From positions 1,426,001 through 1,490,000 of the forward strand of contig JAHRBS010000008.1 of assembly GCA_024305745.1 (NCBI GenBank): DNA of 64,000 nt. Reading direction: 5' to 3'. Source of the stretch: Polyporus tsugae. Its lineage: Eukaryota > Basidiomycota > Agaricomycetes > Polyporales > Polyporaceae. The notes under the pieces are model-generated. The model did not search any database. It was not told where the DNA came from and worked only from the letters and a program-made list of their open reading frames with translations. Shown piece by piece: positions 47,885 to 60,698 of the stretch (the stretch's first letter is position 1; every line of letters starts with the position of its first letter). Position numbers and translations under genes: made by a program.

Positions 47885-48758
47885 CGAACTGACGCTTACA
47901 TGTATGCGAGGCCGCCAGTCTGGCAGTGAAGTCATGTTGCTGTCGTCGGTGCCACCGAATGGAAACTCGCCATTAGTGCACGATTCTTGCTGCGTTAGCT
48001 AGAACGAGACACCGATGACCTTCGCGCCAATCGAGCCCGCCGTAAAGGCAGTGTCCAGGATGGTGTATCTACCCACCGGGGGGACGTTGTACTCTCAGTG
48101 TGGTCGACGTAGTCAATGCCTAGGATGACGCCAGCGAAACATAAGGCCATCTCGGGCTGCCAACGCTCTGGTGCTCGACAAGGTTGCCGATGGCCACGGT
48201 CTCAGTGTACCTCTCCCCTATGAAGATTTCCGAGCTATTGCGTCAGAATCACCTCCTGTAATGCCCACCACGAGGTAAGCTATCTTCCGACATGAGATGC
48301 CAGCGACGAGGGACTCATTACCTTCCATCTGCGTCGGCGCTGCAGCTGGTCCTGTCGCAGTCCTTGCCCGCGCCTGCCCGGGGTCAGTCGAGCCAGTATC
48401 CGGAATGAGGTTGAGCCAAGTCAGAGGTCATGGCGACGTTGCGGCACGTCGTGTAGATAGTGGCTTGGTTCGTCACGGGAACATCGAGGTCCGCGACCAC
48501 CTTGCTCGCTAGATCCGTGGTGGACACCTTCGTGGAAGTCTACTGTCTAAATGTGTTTGCCTTGAGCACCTTGGCACGCCGGCCTGGTGCGCCTTGAGGA
48601 TGCCGGATAGTACGCTGGCTGGGCTGAAGCCGCACGCGATGCACGGGAGAATTGTGGATTCAGAGGACGAGCAGCTTAGTCGAACCGGCTATTGCCACAG
48701 CGGAGAGTGCCAGGCTGAGAGCGTAGAGGCGAGCGATTGTAGCCGCCGTAGAGAACAT
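47885..48758 (-). pseudogene. Secreted aspartic protease (pepsin family) pseudogene
   Basis: The minus strand opens with a good signal peptide (ATG 48758; hydrophobic RLYALSLALSAVAIAG) followed soon by a stop. Further pieces resemble polyporopepsin-type proteases: YTETVAIGNLVEHQSVG, TILDTAFTAGSIGAKVIGVSF and ESCTNGEFPFGGTDDSN, each in the right order but in different frames with several stops. The first catalytic DTGSS motif cannot be found, and the second half with the second Asp is missing. In life such enzymes are secreted acid endopeptidases. Confidence 0.55.
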
Positions 48759-51700
48759 ACATAGGCCGATGAGTGACGAGGCAGTCGGGACTTGTCTCCC
48801 CTAGGCAGACCTAAGACGATCTATGGAGGGGAAGGAGGGACGATCATACTAAGGTCTGCTACTAAACGCGTCCACATAACCGTGAGTCCCCATATCAGCG
48901 GGATTCGAATGTACGGCACGTCCGGCACACCCAAAACAGAGATTCTGCCTATTCGGGACGCCGCCCGAAATGGTAAGTCTTCTAAATACGGAATCAAATT
49001 CCCATGCCCTGTCGCCCACCTGGCATGTCCTTGCCAAGTTCAAGTTGCGCTCGACCACTACTCGAGCTGATCACGGCTCCTGCTACATCCCCCTCTGCCT
49101 ATTGACCGGAGCGGTCCCAACGCGACTAGCTTTGTCCCCCTACGCCCTCTCTGCTCTCCGAACTCTCATCATGTCCCGCACTACACGGAAGCGCGCTGAG
49201 AGCAAACCTCAATTTACCCCGAGTCTCGACGCTCAGCCTGTCTATCTGATGCCCGTTCCTGTTGTGCATATCTCCCGGCCCATCCCGGCCCATCCACGAT
49301 TCGGTTGTTGATGACGGCGGCCCCGCCCTGGTGCTCATCAGTATCGTAGGGGGGAGACAAGATGAGTAAATTTCTACTCGATGATCTCCGAGGGACCTTT
49401 TGGGAATCACTATTTGATTCGTTCACCTTGTGGATGGTGTCGAGTGCTCGCGGAAGGGCGCATTCAAATAGTACTAGGGTCGGTGTTTGTACGAGGGACC
49501 ATTATATTATGAGCCAGTATGATACTATCTTATAGCTCAGTCCCAGTGAGAACCCCTCCCATTTCTGGCCTTTGTAATCTTTTCCCGTCGAATATATCTG
49601 TAGTATTTGGCTGTATTTAGTGGGAAAAGACGGGAATGATCACATACGGAGACAAAAAGCCATTTGGGGGCCTTCGCATTTTGCTGTATATTGCTATCTT
49701 TTTCATTCAAAACTGCTCTGTTTCCCGCTGTCTGCTCACCACAAAAAGATAGGAAAGGCTCTCAATTGACCCACGAAGCCTCCAACACTCCGCTCGCCAC
49801 CGCGACTATTCAGTACGCTGAACGCAGTCTATTCGGGTCGCCGAAAATAGATACAGGGGTGCTACTGCTACCAATCCGCGCACAGCGTACATCCTACTAG
49901 CTCGCGCGCCCGCGCTGCCCCCGCGCTGTCCCCTCTGCACCTCCCACCTGTCCCGCGCGCACCAGTGCACGGTCCAATCCCACCCGCGAGCGCTCCGCGC
50001 AAATTCTTGCACCGTTCGCCACCTGCCCTACTAAGAAGCCCCTGTACCATGAAATGTGAGTTAGCTCGCGCGTGCGTCTTGGAACCCCACTGATCTGCGT
50101 ACCTTTTTACTCATAGTGGCACGCGTGTGGTCGGAAAAGGGAAGTGGAGGGCGGGAAAGCGAATCAGGGGGAGCACGCTGTCGGAAGATGGTGGGGGAAA
50201 GCAAGAAGTGGGTGGAGGGGAGGACAATTTCCCCCGTCTTTAAATATGCTGGGGATACCGATGGCGTCATAGACCGCTGAGTGACTTGGGGGCGAGATCG
50301 GGAGGTAGTCGAAAACGGACATGGGTTGGGCCAGGGTGGAGGGAACTACAACATGCATGTACATGAACCTGTTCTTATATTACTAGTTTAGTTTTGACAT
50401 AGGACACATCAAGTGCCCGGAGTAGTAGCACAAATTGAGCCAAGTTGTTATATATAAGTCAACCCAAACTACAACTACGACATGGCTTCGAGCCAAAAAT
50501 AGACCTATCAAGTATGGTGGCCGTTTGGGGTCAGCTTCGAAGCGCCCTATGAGAGGCTGTAATCACGCGATTACATTGATGGGGCCTCCGGACACCCCAG
50601 TAAGCCAGGGATATTTAATGAGCGGAGTCAGTGAGTTGCAGGCTATTTCTGCATTGGAAATCGAATCTGATATTTAGTAAAAACGCATCAAACAAACTAA
50701 CATGCACAGAATGTTAATGCTGGTTCATTCAATCTCGAATAGGATTGATAAATCTCTGGAGTCGGTACAAATGATGACAGGTGTTGTATATCTACTGCAT
50801 GCCAGTGTCGGTATTGAAGCTTGAAGACTGGCATTGCCGCCATGATACCAATAAGCAATATGTGCGCCTTAAACATTGGTTAGTCACATGAATCACAGCC
50901 ATCTAAACACAGGAGAGGCAACACTCGAGCGTGAACAGGTGTGAACAAACCGTACTGCATGTCAAAGGCCCCTAGATTGGAGTTTGTCTATGTTTGTGAC
51001 CACATCGCATGGCAGACTCGGACGTAGTCACCCCCCATATGTCCCATAGACAAAGGGTTGGTTGATGTTCAGTCATGTCACGTGTCCGACAGTCGAAGGG
51101 TCCATCTAGGTGACATAACCATTCGTTACTTTTACGGTCAGAGCGCCGGAGGAGGACTGAAATAAAGGGATACAATTACTCAGTGTTTGGGGGAAATGAA
51201 CAATGTACGTAGCGAAGCTAACCTGAAATAAAGGGATACAATTACTATATAGCATGAGCACAATGGACGGGCAGTACAGTGCAGACAGGGAGCTCACCTC
51301 AGTGTTCGGGGAAAACAAATAATGAGGGGAGCGGATGCAGAGCCTTGAGTATAAGAGTCCGGAATGGTACGGAAACGCAGCTGATAACATCGGAGGCAGG
51401 TCTCAGAGTAATGCTAACGAAAATGGAAGGAGTGGAAGGCGGGAGGCGGTACGCGACACTGTGGGAGGTCTCGTGCACTTTGACAGGTACAAATATAGGT
51501 AAAAGAGTAAAAAGACAAACATACGGGAACATACAGAATACAACAGTTACAACTACTTAGGCTTGATTATGGAACATTTGCGGAGGTAGTCGAACTGTAA
51601 GGGTGGCTGTTAGTAGCACAGATCCAGATGTGCACATATACTACCCGCCGGTGGCTGAGAAGACAGCTTCTGATTTACTCTGCCTTTTGGCGTAGTGGTT

Positions 51701-52127
51701 CCGGCAGATGTGTCCAACTCCCATGGCCAGTTTACACAAACACTATGCCCACCCTTGCCCTGCACTTTCTGCGCAGAGAATTTAGTTTGCACAACCACTG
51801 AAGAGCTCACCCAGGTCATTGACGGTCGGTGTCATATAATGCTCGGATAATAAAAGATAAGTGGAGGAATTCGGTATGAGAGCTGGATATTCCATCACCC
51901 GCGCACACTGGCATAGAGTCTTGGCTGCCATGTCCTTGACTGGAGAGACATAGGCACGCGGTGTCATTGACGAGGGTTTGTCTATACGTTCATCCACTTG
52001 CCATGGTCACACATACGATAGGGTCCGTCTACAGACTACCGCAGGAGATATGTACACGTTGTGGCTACGTGATGTGGCTGACCTCTACCTATGGACCTCT
52101 GACATGCAGTGAAGGTTAAGTCTGATC
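48759..52127. other. Gene-poor, relatively AT-rich stretch
   Basis: About 3.4 kb with no recognised gene. It is more AT-rich than the left half of the window and contains a diverged direct repeat at 51157-51320. Short frames such as 51106-51390 (minus) arise from that repeat. Confidence 0.4.
51157..51320. repeat. Diverged direct repeat pair
   Basis: Two units each begin with CTGAAATAAAGGGATACAAT (51157 and 51222) and end with a CAGTGTT-GGGGAAA segment (51181 and 51299). The second unit is longer by about 30 bases. Confidence 0.7.
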
Positions 52128-52480
52128 ACAGCAGATTCACAAATCATTAACGCGAGTCCAAAAATTTTCAACGTGTTTGAATCTTCTGAGCAACCTTCCG
52201 AACCAATCTTCCAAGCCCTAGACGCCCACCGGTTGAGCCCAAACCGGCGTGGCATATTTGGCCATCTGCCAGAAATGGTAAGGGCACCATCCAAATCGAG
52301 GTTCGGTGACGTCATTGGAACCCCAGGCCCACCATTTTGGGCAGGTGGCCAAACATGCCACGCCGGTTCAGGCGGGGCGGCGGGCGCCCAAGGGTTGGAA
52401 GATTGGTTCAGAAGATTGGTCGGAAGATTCAAACATGTTGAAAATTTTCGACTCGCGTCAATGATTTGTGAATCTGCTGT
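52128..52480. mobile_element. 353-bp foldback / MITE-like element with long inverted arms
   Basis: The left arm begins ACAGCAGATTCACAAATCAT at 52128; the right end at 52480 is its reverse complement (ATGATTTGTGAATCTGCTGT). Both arms are about 150-165 bases long, share AACCGGCGTGGCAT and CAAATC-type blocks and differ at scattered sites, leaving only a short unpaired middle near 52280-52320. No coding capacity of its own; frames crossing it on both strands are side effects of the palindrome. I could not fix target-site duplications. It is probably a non-autonomous DNA transposon or the remains of a hairpin-forming RNA locus. Confidence 0.75.
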
Positions 52481-55383
52481 AAGGCAAGCCGGAACTCGCA
52501 CCGTGGGGAAGGGCTCAGTGGAGGGAGTGTTCGGGGGATTCAACGCTCCACGCGACCAAAACGTCAGCAAAAGCTATGCTGATGAGCGCTTGTGTGGGCG
52601 TTTAGAAGCTGACCCCAAATGGCCACCATATATCAAGCACCGAGTTTGGGAGCCAAAAGATCCTAATTGCCCACATTGCCTCCCAATCGCTGGCAATGAA
52701 AGGGGTTCTCACTGGGGCTCAGTACTAGATCTGCGGATAGATCGTATGCCAACGGAGCGTACCCTCTTCCCATAGGTCGGAAGTTTGGATAACAAGCATC
52801 TTTGAGATAACAGATATTGAATGACGAGGGAAATACTGTTTTGGAAGTGCAGAGTCCCCGCGCACCAGAGGCGCGACACGTCATGGTGTATAGATCTCGA
52901 CGCACTATCGGAGATGAAATTGTTGCTGACAAAGTCAGATTGGGGACCTTACAGTTCAAACACTCAATTGGCTGCAGACTAAGTCGGGACGAGGTCGGAG
53001 GAGCACTCCGATGAGTCGTAGAGCGAAGATGCTTACATAAGTAACACAGCCTTCTGGGTGTCCATGTCCACTGATCGCGACTCGGACAGCCTGAGTGACT
53101 CCTTGTCTCCTTGTCTCCCAAGATAGACCTGGAGCTCTTCTATGCTACCCTTTCCAATCTAGCTGACTCCACAGACGACCAACTGGTAGGATCGCAAGGC
53201 AGCAAGCATGATGCTGCATGAGTAATCTATCTTCTCCGATGTCAAGGCAAGAAGCTCACTATGGCACCAAGCGCATACTTGTCTCTCCCATTATCGTGCG
53301 CTACTCATGGACGTTCAAGCCGCACAGAAATGTTTAGGGAATGACTTGATGTGCCGCTTCAATGTGTGCGCCCTCTGCCTGCGGTGCTCGCGTGACCCCA
53401 ATGCCATGAAGATGCCAATGGGCCGCCCCGGAGATATGAGGGCAGATGGAGGAGGAATGCAACGTGCACGGGAGGCGATGAAGGAGCATGTATTGTGCAA
53501 ATTCGAGAAGGTGCTGCAGCTCGCGGCAATGTCCACCATCTCGACTTCCTGCGGCGAGGTGGACTACTCGGAAGGTGGGCATCCTTCTGACTCCTTTGTT
53601 CCAGCCGCTCTGTGAGCCATCACCAGACTACACGGGGACGCTGACGGCACCACACAGTGCTCGGAACAAAATACGAGGTCGACTCCGATGGCAGGAGCAC
53701 GGTGGAGACACTCACACGCAAGGCAGAGGAGGCAGCACTTCGCCAGGTCAAACACGAGTAGGCTGAGGTCCTGAAGAGCAAGCTGTTGAACACTTGACTG
53801 CCGTCGCTCGTACCGATATCCACGTTCAACGGTCCATGGACCATGGGACCAACCGTGCCCACCCGCTGACATACGCCTTTCCTATTTGTCTTGCTCATGA
53901 ATGGGGCTGAGAAATAGAAACAACGTACTTAGTCCTTCAAATCTACCCTCGCAGACCTTGTGCTGAACTCCAAGACGCGAAGAAGCTTCATTGTGCAAGA
54001 AGCAGCTGTCAAATATTGCGCGTATGCATCGTGCATTGCCGGTGTGTCTGCCCCCCCCCGGCCCCATGTCTTCCAGCGGCCGGTGTATGTGGACGGTGGT
54101 ATGCCTTGCGGATACGGACACATGATGTGGAGACACACGCTTGTAACAAAACAGCACAGCATGAAGCTGGCAGAAACGGACGTTGTAGAGCTCACGCAAG
54201 AAGGTATGGATGGTCGCTCGTCATTGCACAGTTGATGACTGGTGGCTGATATTGTGTCTCGTTCTCAGGGACAGGATGAACGGCCGGAGGTCTCGCAGAA
54301 ATGTTGATGTCAGAAGTGGTTGCATTCCAAGACCGAGTACCTTCAGTTCAGTGAGTGACAAATTGTTGTATGTGTGGTGTGCTTTCGGGTACAGAAACTA
54401 CTGCTAATAATGTCCATTGTGCAGACAGTAAAGACATGATTGCGGTATTTACATGGTAGACAACCCTCAGGGTGGTCAAATCAAATTATTCTGTGTTCTC
54501 TCATCCCTCACCATCGTTGTCCACCTTCTTTGCATATTGTCGAGTTCTCATCATCTTTGAATAGAATGCTCCAGACATCGCACACTTCGGATACTGGTGC
54601 ATCCACTTTGTGAAGGCCTCGCATAACAGGCGTGTCTTCTGATCTCCGTCTCGACCAGCAAACCCAGTCTCAGTTGCGCTGACTGTCACGGTATGGTGGT
54701 GCATCCAAGGTGATGCCTTCCGGATTACTGGGGGGTGGTCGCGGCGACGACTGTTCTGTTGTGGCTTTGCTAATTCCGCATTAACATGCTCACAGTTGAA
54801 TCTCGATGCAGGGCAATACACTTCCACCACCTAGTAGAGAGGAATAGCTCCCGCTGCCCACTGCCCACACCCGCGTTAACACGTACCGCAGATTTGATTG
54901 GCTCAAACACTCTGCTTTAATCCGGATATAGGACCTCCTGTCATTTTCGGACTCTGGTTCCACACGTACCGCTCATGTCTGTTTATTACACGTAAATGCT
55001 GACTTTGCGGAGCAGATGTGGATGCAAATGCAAAGATTCCTCCCGAGACACTCCGTGTCCTGCAGGCTTCAGCACATGTTGAAGTCAAAATTAGGATTAC
55101 TCGCTTGCCTGCCCATGCCGCATGTCATTCTACCAAGTCAGGGAGTCTCTGGTGCCCCCCGTGCGTGGTCCTGTGCAGGTCATAGTGCCTCTCCTCCTTC
55201 ATTCGCACACTGTCCCTTCCATCGCCCTACCAGCTCCCCCACCCGTTGACCATAGTCCCTCCGACTCCTTCAAGGCCGCCGTTGCTACTCAACTCTAAGT
55301 ATCTCTTACTCACGGTACGTGCTGTCTCTGTCCATATACCCTCAAATGCTGAATATGTTGATGGCTACTAGCTATCCTCCGCA
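52481..55383. other. Gene-poor stretch with isolated protein-like frames
   Basis: About 2.9 kb. Frames 53307-53615 (plus, 102 codons, Cys/Met-rich) and 54501-54830 (minus, 109 codons, with TGFAGRDGDQKTRLLCEAFTKWM) have protein-like composition but no family signature and no splice support. They may be relics of transposons or of genes. Confidence 0.35.
54501..54830 (-). CDS. Possible hypothetical protein fragment
   Basis: A 109-codon minus-strand frame with mixed, protein-like composition (for example KTRLLCEAFTKWMHQYPKCAMSG). The family is not recognised. The start codon is in frame, but no conserved domain, introns or neighbours support it. Confidence 0.2.
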   Translation of the reverse strand: MVEVYCPASRFNCEHVNAELAKPQQNSRRRDHPPVIRKASPWMHHHTVTVSATETGFAGRDGDQKTRLLCEAFTKWMHQYPKCAMSGAFYSKMMRTRQYAKKVDNDGEG

Positions 55384-58300
55384 ATGTGGTTGATCAACAT
55401 GGAGACCGTGGAATTCGAAGAATTTTTCGACTCGTCTGAAATCCCCCTGTATGCAATCCTGTTGCATACCTGGGATTGAGAGCTCAGGGAGCAGTCGTAC
55501 CAGGCTGTCATGAAGATACAGGAAAAATATGTGCATCAATTGTCCGCCCCTCCTGTCCCTGGCCCTCCTTTGTCCAAATCTGTCTTGGCTTCCCCTGGCC
55601 CTCATTTTTCCGCTGTTCCTTTCCTTTCCCTGGACCCCTGTCATCTGAGTCGGCCTCTCCTCCCTCTGGCTCTCCTTCCGATGCAGAGACAGCAGCACCT
55701 TTGATTGGAGTATCTGGTGGGCAATCTGTATTATTGGTATATTTGCATGGTTACTGACCAGCATTTTCACGTCATCCCACTGCGGAATCAACGGGTGGAC
55801 AGAGGACCACCAGGATACTGTGCATCCTAGTTGGATCTGCCGCATCCGCATTCCATTCATCACCAAGTTCTCCAGCTGGTGTACGAAGTTCAAGACGCAG
55901 AAACAACAGAGACGTTCTGTGCATGATCAGCCTTCCCCTCTATCCTTCTGCCCCGAGCCTCATTCTCCGTCCCAGCCTCCGTTGGATGGACTCGCCGGAG
56001 AAGTCACCTCTGACCTCCTTCCGAGCGCCCCCAACCCAGGTCCAGAGGCTCCCACTGCTCGCCCATCTCCTGCTCGCCCCTCCATCTGGGATTCTGACTT
56101 AGGGCTCTCGGAGAAGATCTGAAAAGCATGCGAGATCGTGCGCCATGATGGCTACGGCTACATCTGGGTCGACTCCTCCTGCATCGACAAGACGAGCAGC
56201 TCCGAGTTGTCCGAGGCCATCAACTCGATGTTCAATTGGTACCACGGTGCGGAAGTCTGTTATGTCTTCCTCTCGGATGTTCCCTCCCTCCCCTCCCCCT
56301 CCTCCTCCTCCACCACCACCTCCAACAACAACGACAACAATATAGAAGCAGAGAACTCAGACATCGACCCCGCACTGAGAGCAGAGGGCTCCAAGTTCCG
56401 GAAGAGCTGATGGTTCATGTGCGTATGGACGCTCCAGGAGCTCATTGCGCCCTGCTTGGTCGTCTTCCTCTCGAAGGAGTGGGAACCCCTCGGAATGAAG
56501 GACACATTGAAGGATCTCATCCGGGATGTGACACGTATCAACTGTGGAATCTTGACGCATGAGAAAGCATTGGATGACGAGAGTGTTGCCGAGCGGATGA
56601 GATGGGCATCTACATGCAAGGCAACTCGTGTCGAGGATGAGGCGTACTCGCTTCTAGGTATCTTCGGGATCACAATGTCTACGCTCTATGGAGAGGGTCG
56701 GTATGCCTTCCGGCAACTGCAGGAGGTGATCCTACAGCGAATCCCTGATCAAAGCCTGTTCGCTTGGGGAGAGACTTGTTGTCCTGTGGGGCCTCAGAAG
56801 CCCTCCTGCCTATGGTATAACAGTTACCATTGGTCACCTTTTGCATATTCTCCTCGCCTCTTCAACTTGTCCGATCATAGCAGCCACATTATCCATGCAT
56901 CCGATCAGCCCAAAATCAAGTTCCTAGAACTCCCCATGGAAGAATACAACCCCACTCCCTATGCCCTCCGCACAAAATTCTGTTTACTTCCCCTGCTGGC
57001 TTTCAACCCCGCACTCCAATTCCTCTATAGTGGCAACACTGCAGAATTCCCTGGTCGTGGTTTCACCTAGTACCTCACCCTCTTGGGGTCCCAGGACACC
57101 GCTGATAAGGAGCGGCTCCTATGCAGACTGTGCCATGTGACCTGTCCTAAATCTGGGGTTGAACTCATACATGTCATAAGGAACATTTGGGACAACCCGG
57201 CGCTGGGCAGGATACTCACTGTTTCGCTGGCCGACCTCGAGCATGCAAAAAGTAGTATGCAAACGAAGACCGTCTATCTTCCCCATCTGGCTCCCGAACC
57301 ATTCACAGCTAGAAAGTACGTGAAGTTTGGCAGGATGTATGAGCCTCACTTGGAGGACAATACCATTGTATTGAATCTTGCCCTTCCAACATGGGCCCGA
57401 GTTGCCCCACAACCGTACAGGCTCTCAGACCCTCGGCCTACCGAACACCATCATTCTAACTCCCATTCCCTCATACTCTCCCACCCATCATTCAACATAC
57501 ACATACAATACCGTCACATGGCTTGGATGTCCCACCGCTGGCACAGTGTGATTATCGAGGCCCGTGTCTGGATCTCTGATGAAGATGTTCAGAGCGACAC
57601 AATCCAGTGCGCCCCGCCCTACACTTCTGCCATCTGGGCTCATGAAGCATCATGGCCTTTGACTCTTCCAGTGAGGAGGAGACGCCTGGTCATGCATTCA
57701 GGGCACGAGGTGACGTTGCTCCTCGGACTAGGCCTTACTCGGACTGCACCATTCCATTACAACGTCCGGATTGATGTTGCCCGGACTCCGGTCACTGCCC
57801 CCGAGGCCCCAGACCAGTGGGGTGGCCAAAGAACTGTGTGGCCGGAGCCCGACTGGCACGATCCCGAAGACTTCAAATTCACTGTGCTGGGATCTGTCTG
57901 AAAGGTGTTAGAAAGCTAGGGGTACTCGGTCCATGTCAAACCTGAAGGCCTCTGCCGATGCTCCCATTTCCAGACCCACCCCTCAGTCCTCATCATTATT
58001 TCCAATCCTGCAGCCAACTCGGGCTTCACCATCTTCATCTGTTATTTCCATATGTTCCAGAGGACTGAGGATGGGCAACTACTACTAGTTGTAGCCCGTG
58101 TCATCTTGGAGTCATCTTTGGTCCCTAGCAATGCATCTGAGATGTACCAGGACGGTCTATATGTTGTAGGTTGGGGGGACATGAGCTCTTGGAACTGGAG
58201 TCATAAGGACGAATACTCAGATCGGCAGCAGGTTCTCAGCCTCAGGCTCACCACACTGACCGGAGACTCGCTGACACTCCGCCTCAGCTTGCACTTGGCA

Positions 58301-59008
58301 TGGAAATCCAAATACTACCTGCACGTCGATATCAAGCATAACAGATCTTCCTCGCCCCGAGGTGAACCCGATCCCCATCACAGTAGGATCACAAAACCAT
58401 TCCCTATGGGTGAACCCCACAGCAGTGTTACATTGACGCTTCCTGGACATGTCAAGCATGCTTTACAGTCGCAGGGATACGACATCCGCTTCAAAGGGTT
58501 TGATGAAGACCACCCCGATTGCTGTCACCTCACACTCACCGATGCCAACCTCACGATTGACATCGAGTACTCCCACCATCCATCCACCGACTCTGAGCAG
58601 GGGTTGACCTTCCGAGCTTGCGTCAAAGCCTTGTCCTCGCAATGCTCCCAGGATGCCGCTGATCCCGTCACTCAGCCCGACAGTCGGGCTGTGCCAGTGA
58701 ATTGGGATGCATGGAGATTGGACAAGCAGGAGAGTTGGGGCATCAGACCGGGAGGTTGGCATTGGCAACTCACCCGGAAAGACGTCAACCTCGCACTCCT
58801 AACAGGACTTCAGCTGACTTTGCATCTCGGCTTCTACCTCGTATGGCTCTCCGAGTACTGCCTCACGGTCGAGGTTGTACCACTGTCACCACTCTCGCGA
58901 ATGACCTCGCACGAGATGCTTGGGACTCCGCATACTGGCACAAATGGCGAAGACGCTGGCGATGATCCAGATGTGCTGGCGATGACCACAGGTGAGGCCA
59001 ACAACTAG
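55384..59008 (+). pseudogene. Long HET-type incompatibility gene with in-frame stop codons
   Basis: Begins MWLINMETVEFEEFFDSSEIPLYAILLHTW, the standard entry of the Agaricomycete HET family, then a TGA. After a Pro/Ser-rich, frame-shifted stretch (55550-56100) a single frame runs from 55820 to 59008: ACEIVRHDGYGYIWVDSSCIDKTSSSELSEAINSMFNWY, VWTLQELIAP, VERMRWAS-like and ATRVEDEAYSLLGIFGITMSTLYGEG, then a C-terminal region of about 760 residues with two similar modules containing LTLRLSLHLAWKSKYYLHV and LTLHLGFYLVWLSEYCLTV. It is broken by TGA at 56120, TGA at 56408, TAG at 57068 and TGA at 57899, with a further stop between 57901 and 58052. No shifts occur in this long part. It is called a pseudogene; see the findings for the stop pattern. 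Confidence 0.8.
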
Positions 59009-60698
59009 GACTTTGCACCTCCTGGTATGGACGCACTTGAGGTGTTACCGTTTTCTGGGGTGTAGGAGATGCCGAGGTGTGGGGAGCGGGTTCGAGCTGA
59101 GTATCCGGCGATCTCCACGGCCACGGTCTCAGTGATGATCGTTGATTCGTGGGCTGCTAGAATATGGACTATACAACGTTCTCACGAACGCTGCTTCGTA
59201 AATATCAGTGTACCCTATTTGTGCGTTAATAGTGATCATGTAGACATCACTTGGACAAAAGCTTGACCCCACCTTGTTTCCAAATGTAACCGCTACTCTG
59301 CTACCACATATAACCACTTCTGAATTGTATTTATTTATAGGGATATTTGATCATGAGAACATCTTGAGACCCAAACGTTGAAGATTGGGAGTAAGCTGAG
59401 AGCCATAAACTACACAGGCAGAGTAGATATTGTTGGATGCAAAAACCCGACATGCTGTCAGCTTTTCTAACGTGCAAATAATGAGGTGGCTAGAGGAACA
59501 TATCAGCGACAAGGCAGGACAATTTGCGAAGCCAGCGACGAGCTTCAGACAGGGAGCCATATGCGCCAGAGCCGTACGTGTCTGCCTACACTGGCGGGTG
59601 TTGGTTCTGATTCGCGGAGCTCCATCCAACAATGTCTGACCATCCGAGGAAATATGAAGCCATCTTCATCATGGAGCATAGGGTGGGCCAAAGGGAGAAG
59701 TGGCCATTAGTAGTCGAGTGCCAGTGGTAACTTGAAAGAGTTCCTTGCGGAGGCGGTACGGAACTGCCCTCTCTACCGCTGCTCACTTTCATGTTTGCGT
59801 TTGCAGCTTCGACTGGCACCCAAATTCGTTGTCAGGCGAGTATACCGAGACAGACCCCCACAAGTTGGATGTCACCAGAGATCCTACTAGACAATGGCCG
59901 TGAAGCAGCTCCCCGAGTCCAGGGTGATAGAAGAAGAGCCTGAGATGGACGCTCGATTCAAGGGCTTGAGGGCCTGCAGTCCCTCTCCTCTACGCTCACT
60001 GTCACACTGTCTGGTCTCTCCTGAGTCTCATCCCATCTGACTTTGAGCTCTTGGGTCCATAAGCCGTCGACCATACATACATCTCCAACGATGCTGGGTC
60101 CACAGACAATTTTGGTGTCTTCCTCTCTCAACTCCGGTGCGGTTGCTTCTGCTCCTGCCTTGTCCACTGGTCCACCTGTCCGCTCTCCGGCGGTGGACAT
60201 CCACTGCAGGGAGTACACCGTACAGAAAAGTTCGCAGGCAGTCTTGAAAATCAGACTAACCTTGCAGACAAAGGCATAACGGGGCTCCCAGGAGATCGGG
60301 AAGCTCAACGGGCATGTGGCGAGGGCCTATGTGAACCTGGTGCGTTACTCCCACTGTGAGACAATCAGACGAGGAAAATCCGGGTTGGTCAAACCCGGAA
60401 TTTCTGGCGTGCAACCCCGGAAATGGGCTCAAAAACCTTGGTCCAACCTGAGTTTTCAACCACGGAAAAAATGGGGCCAAATGTCACTTTTCAATGATCA
60501 TTTTTGGTGGACCTTCTGGGATAAAACCGGGTCCAACCATGGAATTTCGCCTTTGAGTCCTAGATAGCTCGGGTGGGGTATTCCTTCAATATCACACTTT
60601 GTAACACATTACGGCACATCAATGCATTGCTTGCAAGTAGCGAGGTAACTAGGAACAGGGAAAACTAGTACACGCCTACGAAACTAGCACTAGCGCCA

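Noticed and set aside
52085..52775. 161- and 200-codon frames on opposite strands
   Set aside because: Both cross the foldback element. The palindrome makes both strands look alike, and neither has a protein family signature.
48759..55383. Autonomous transposon in the AT-richer part
   Set aside because: No reverse transcriptase, integrase or transposase motif could be found in any frame, and no long terminal repeats were seen by eye.
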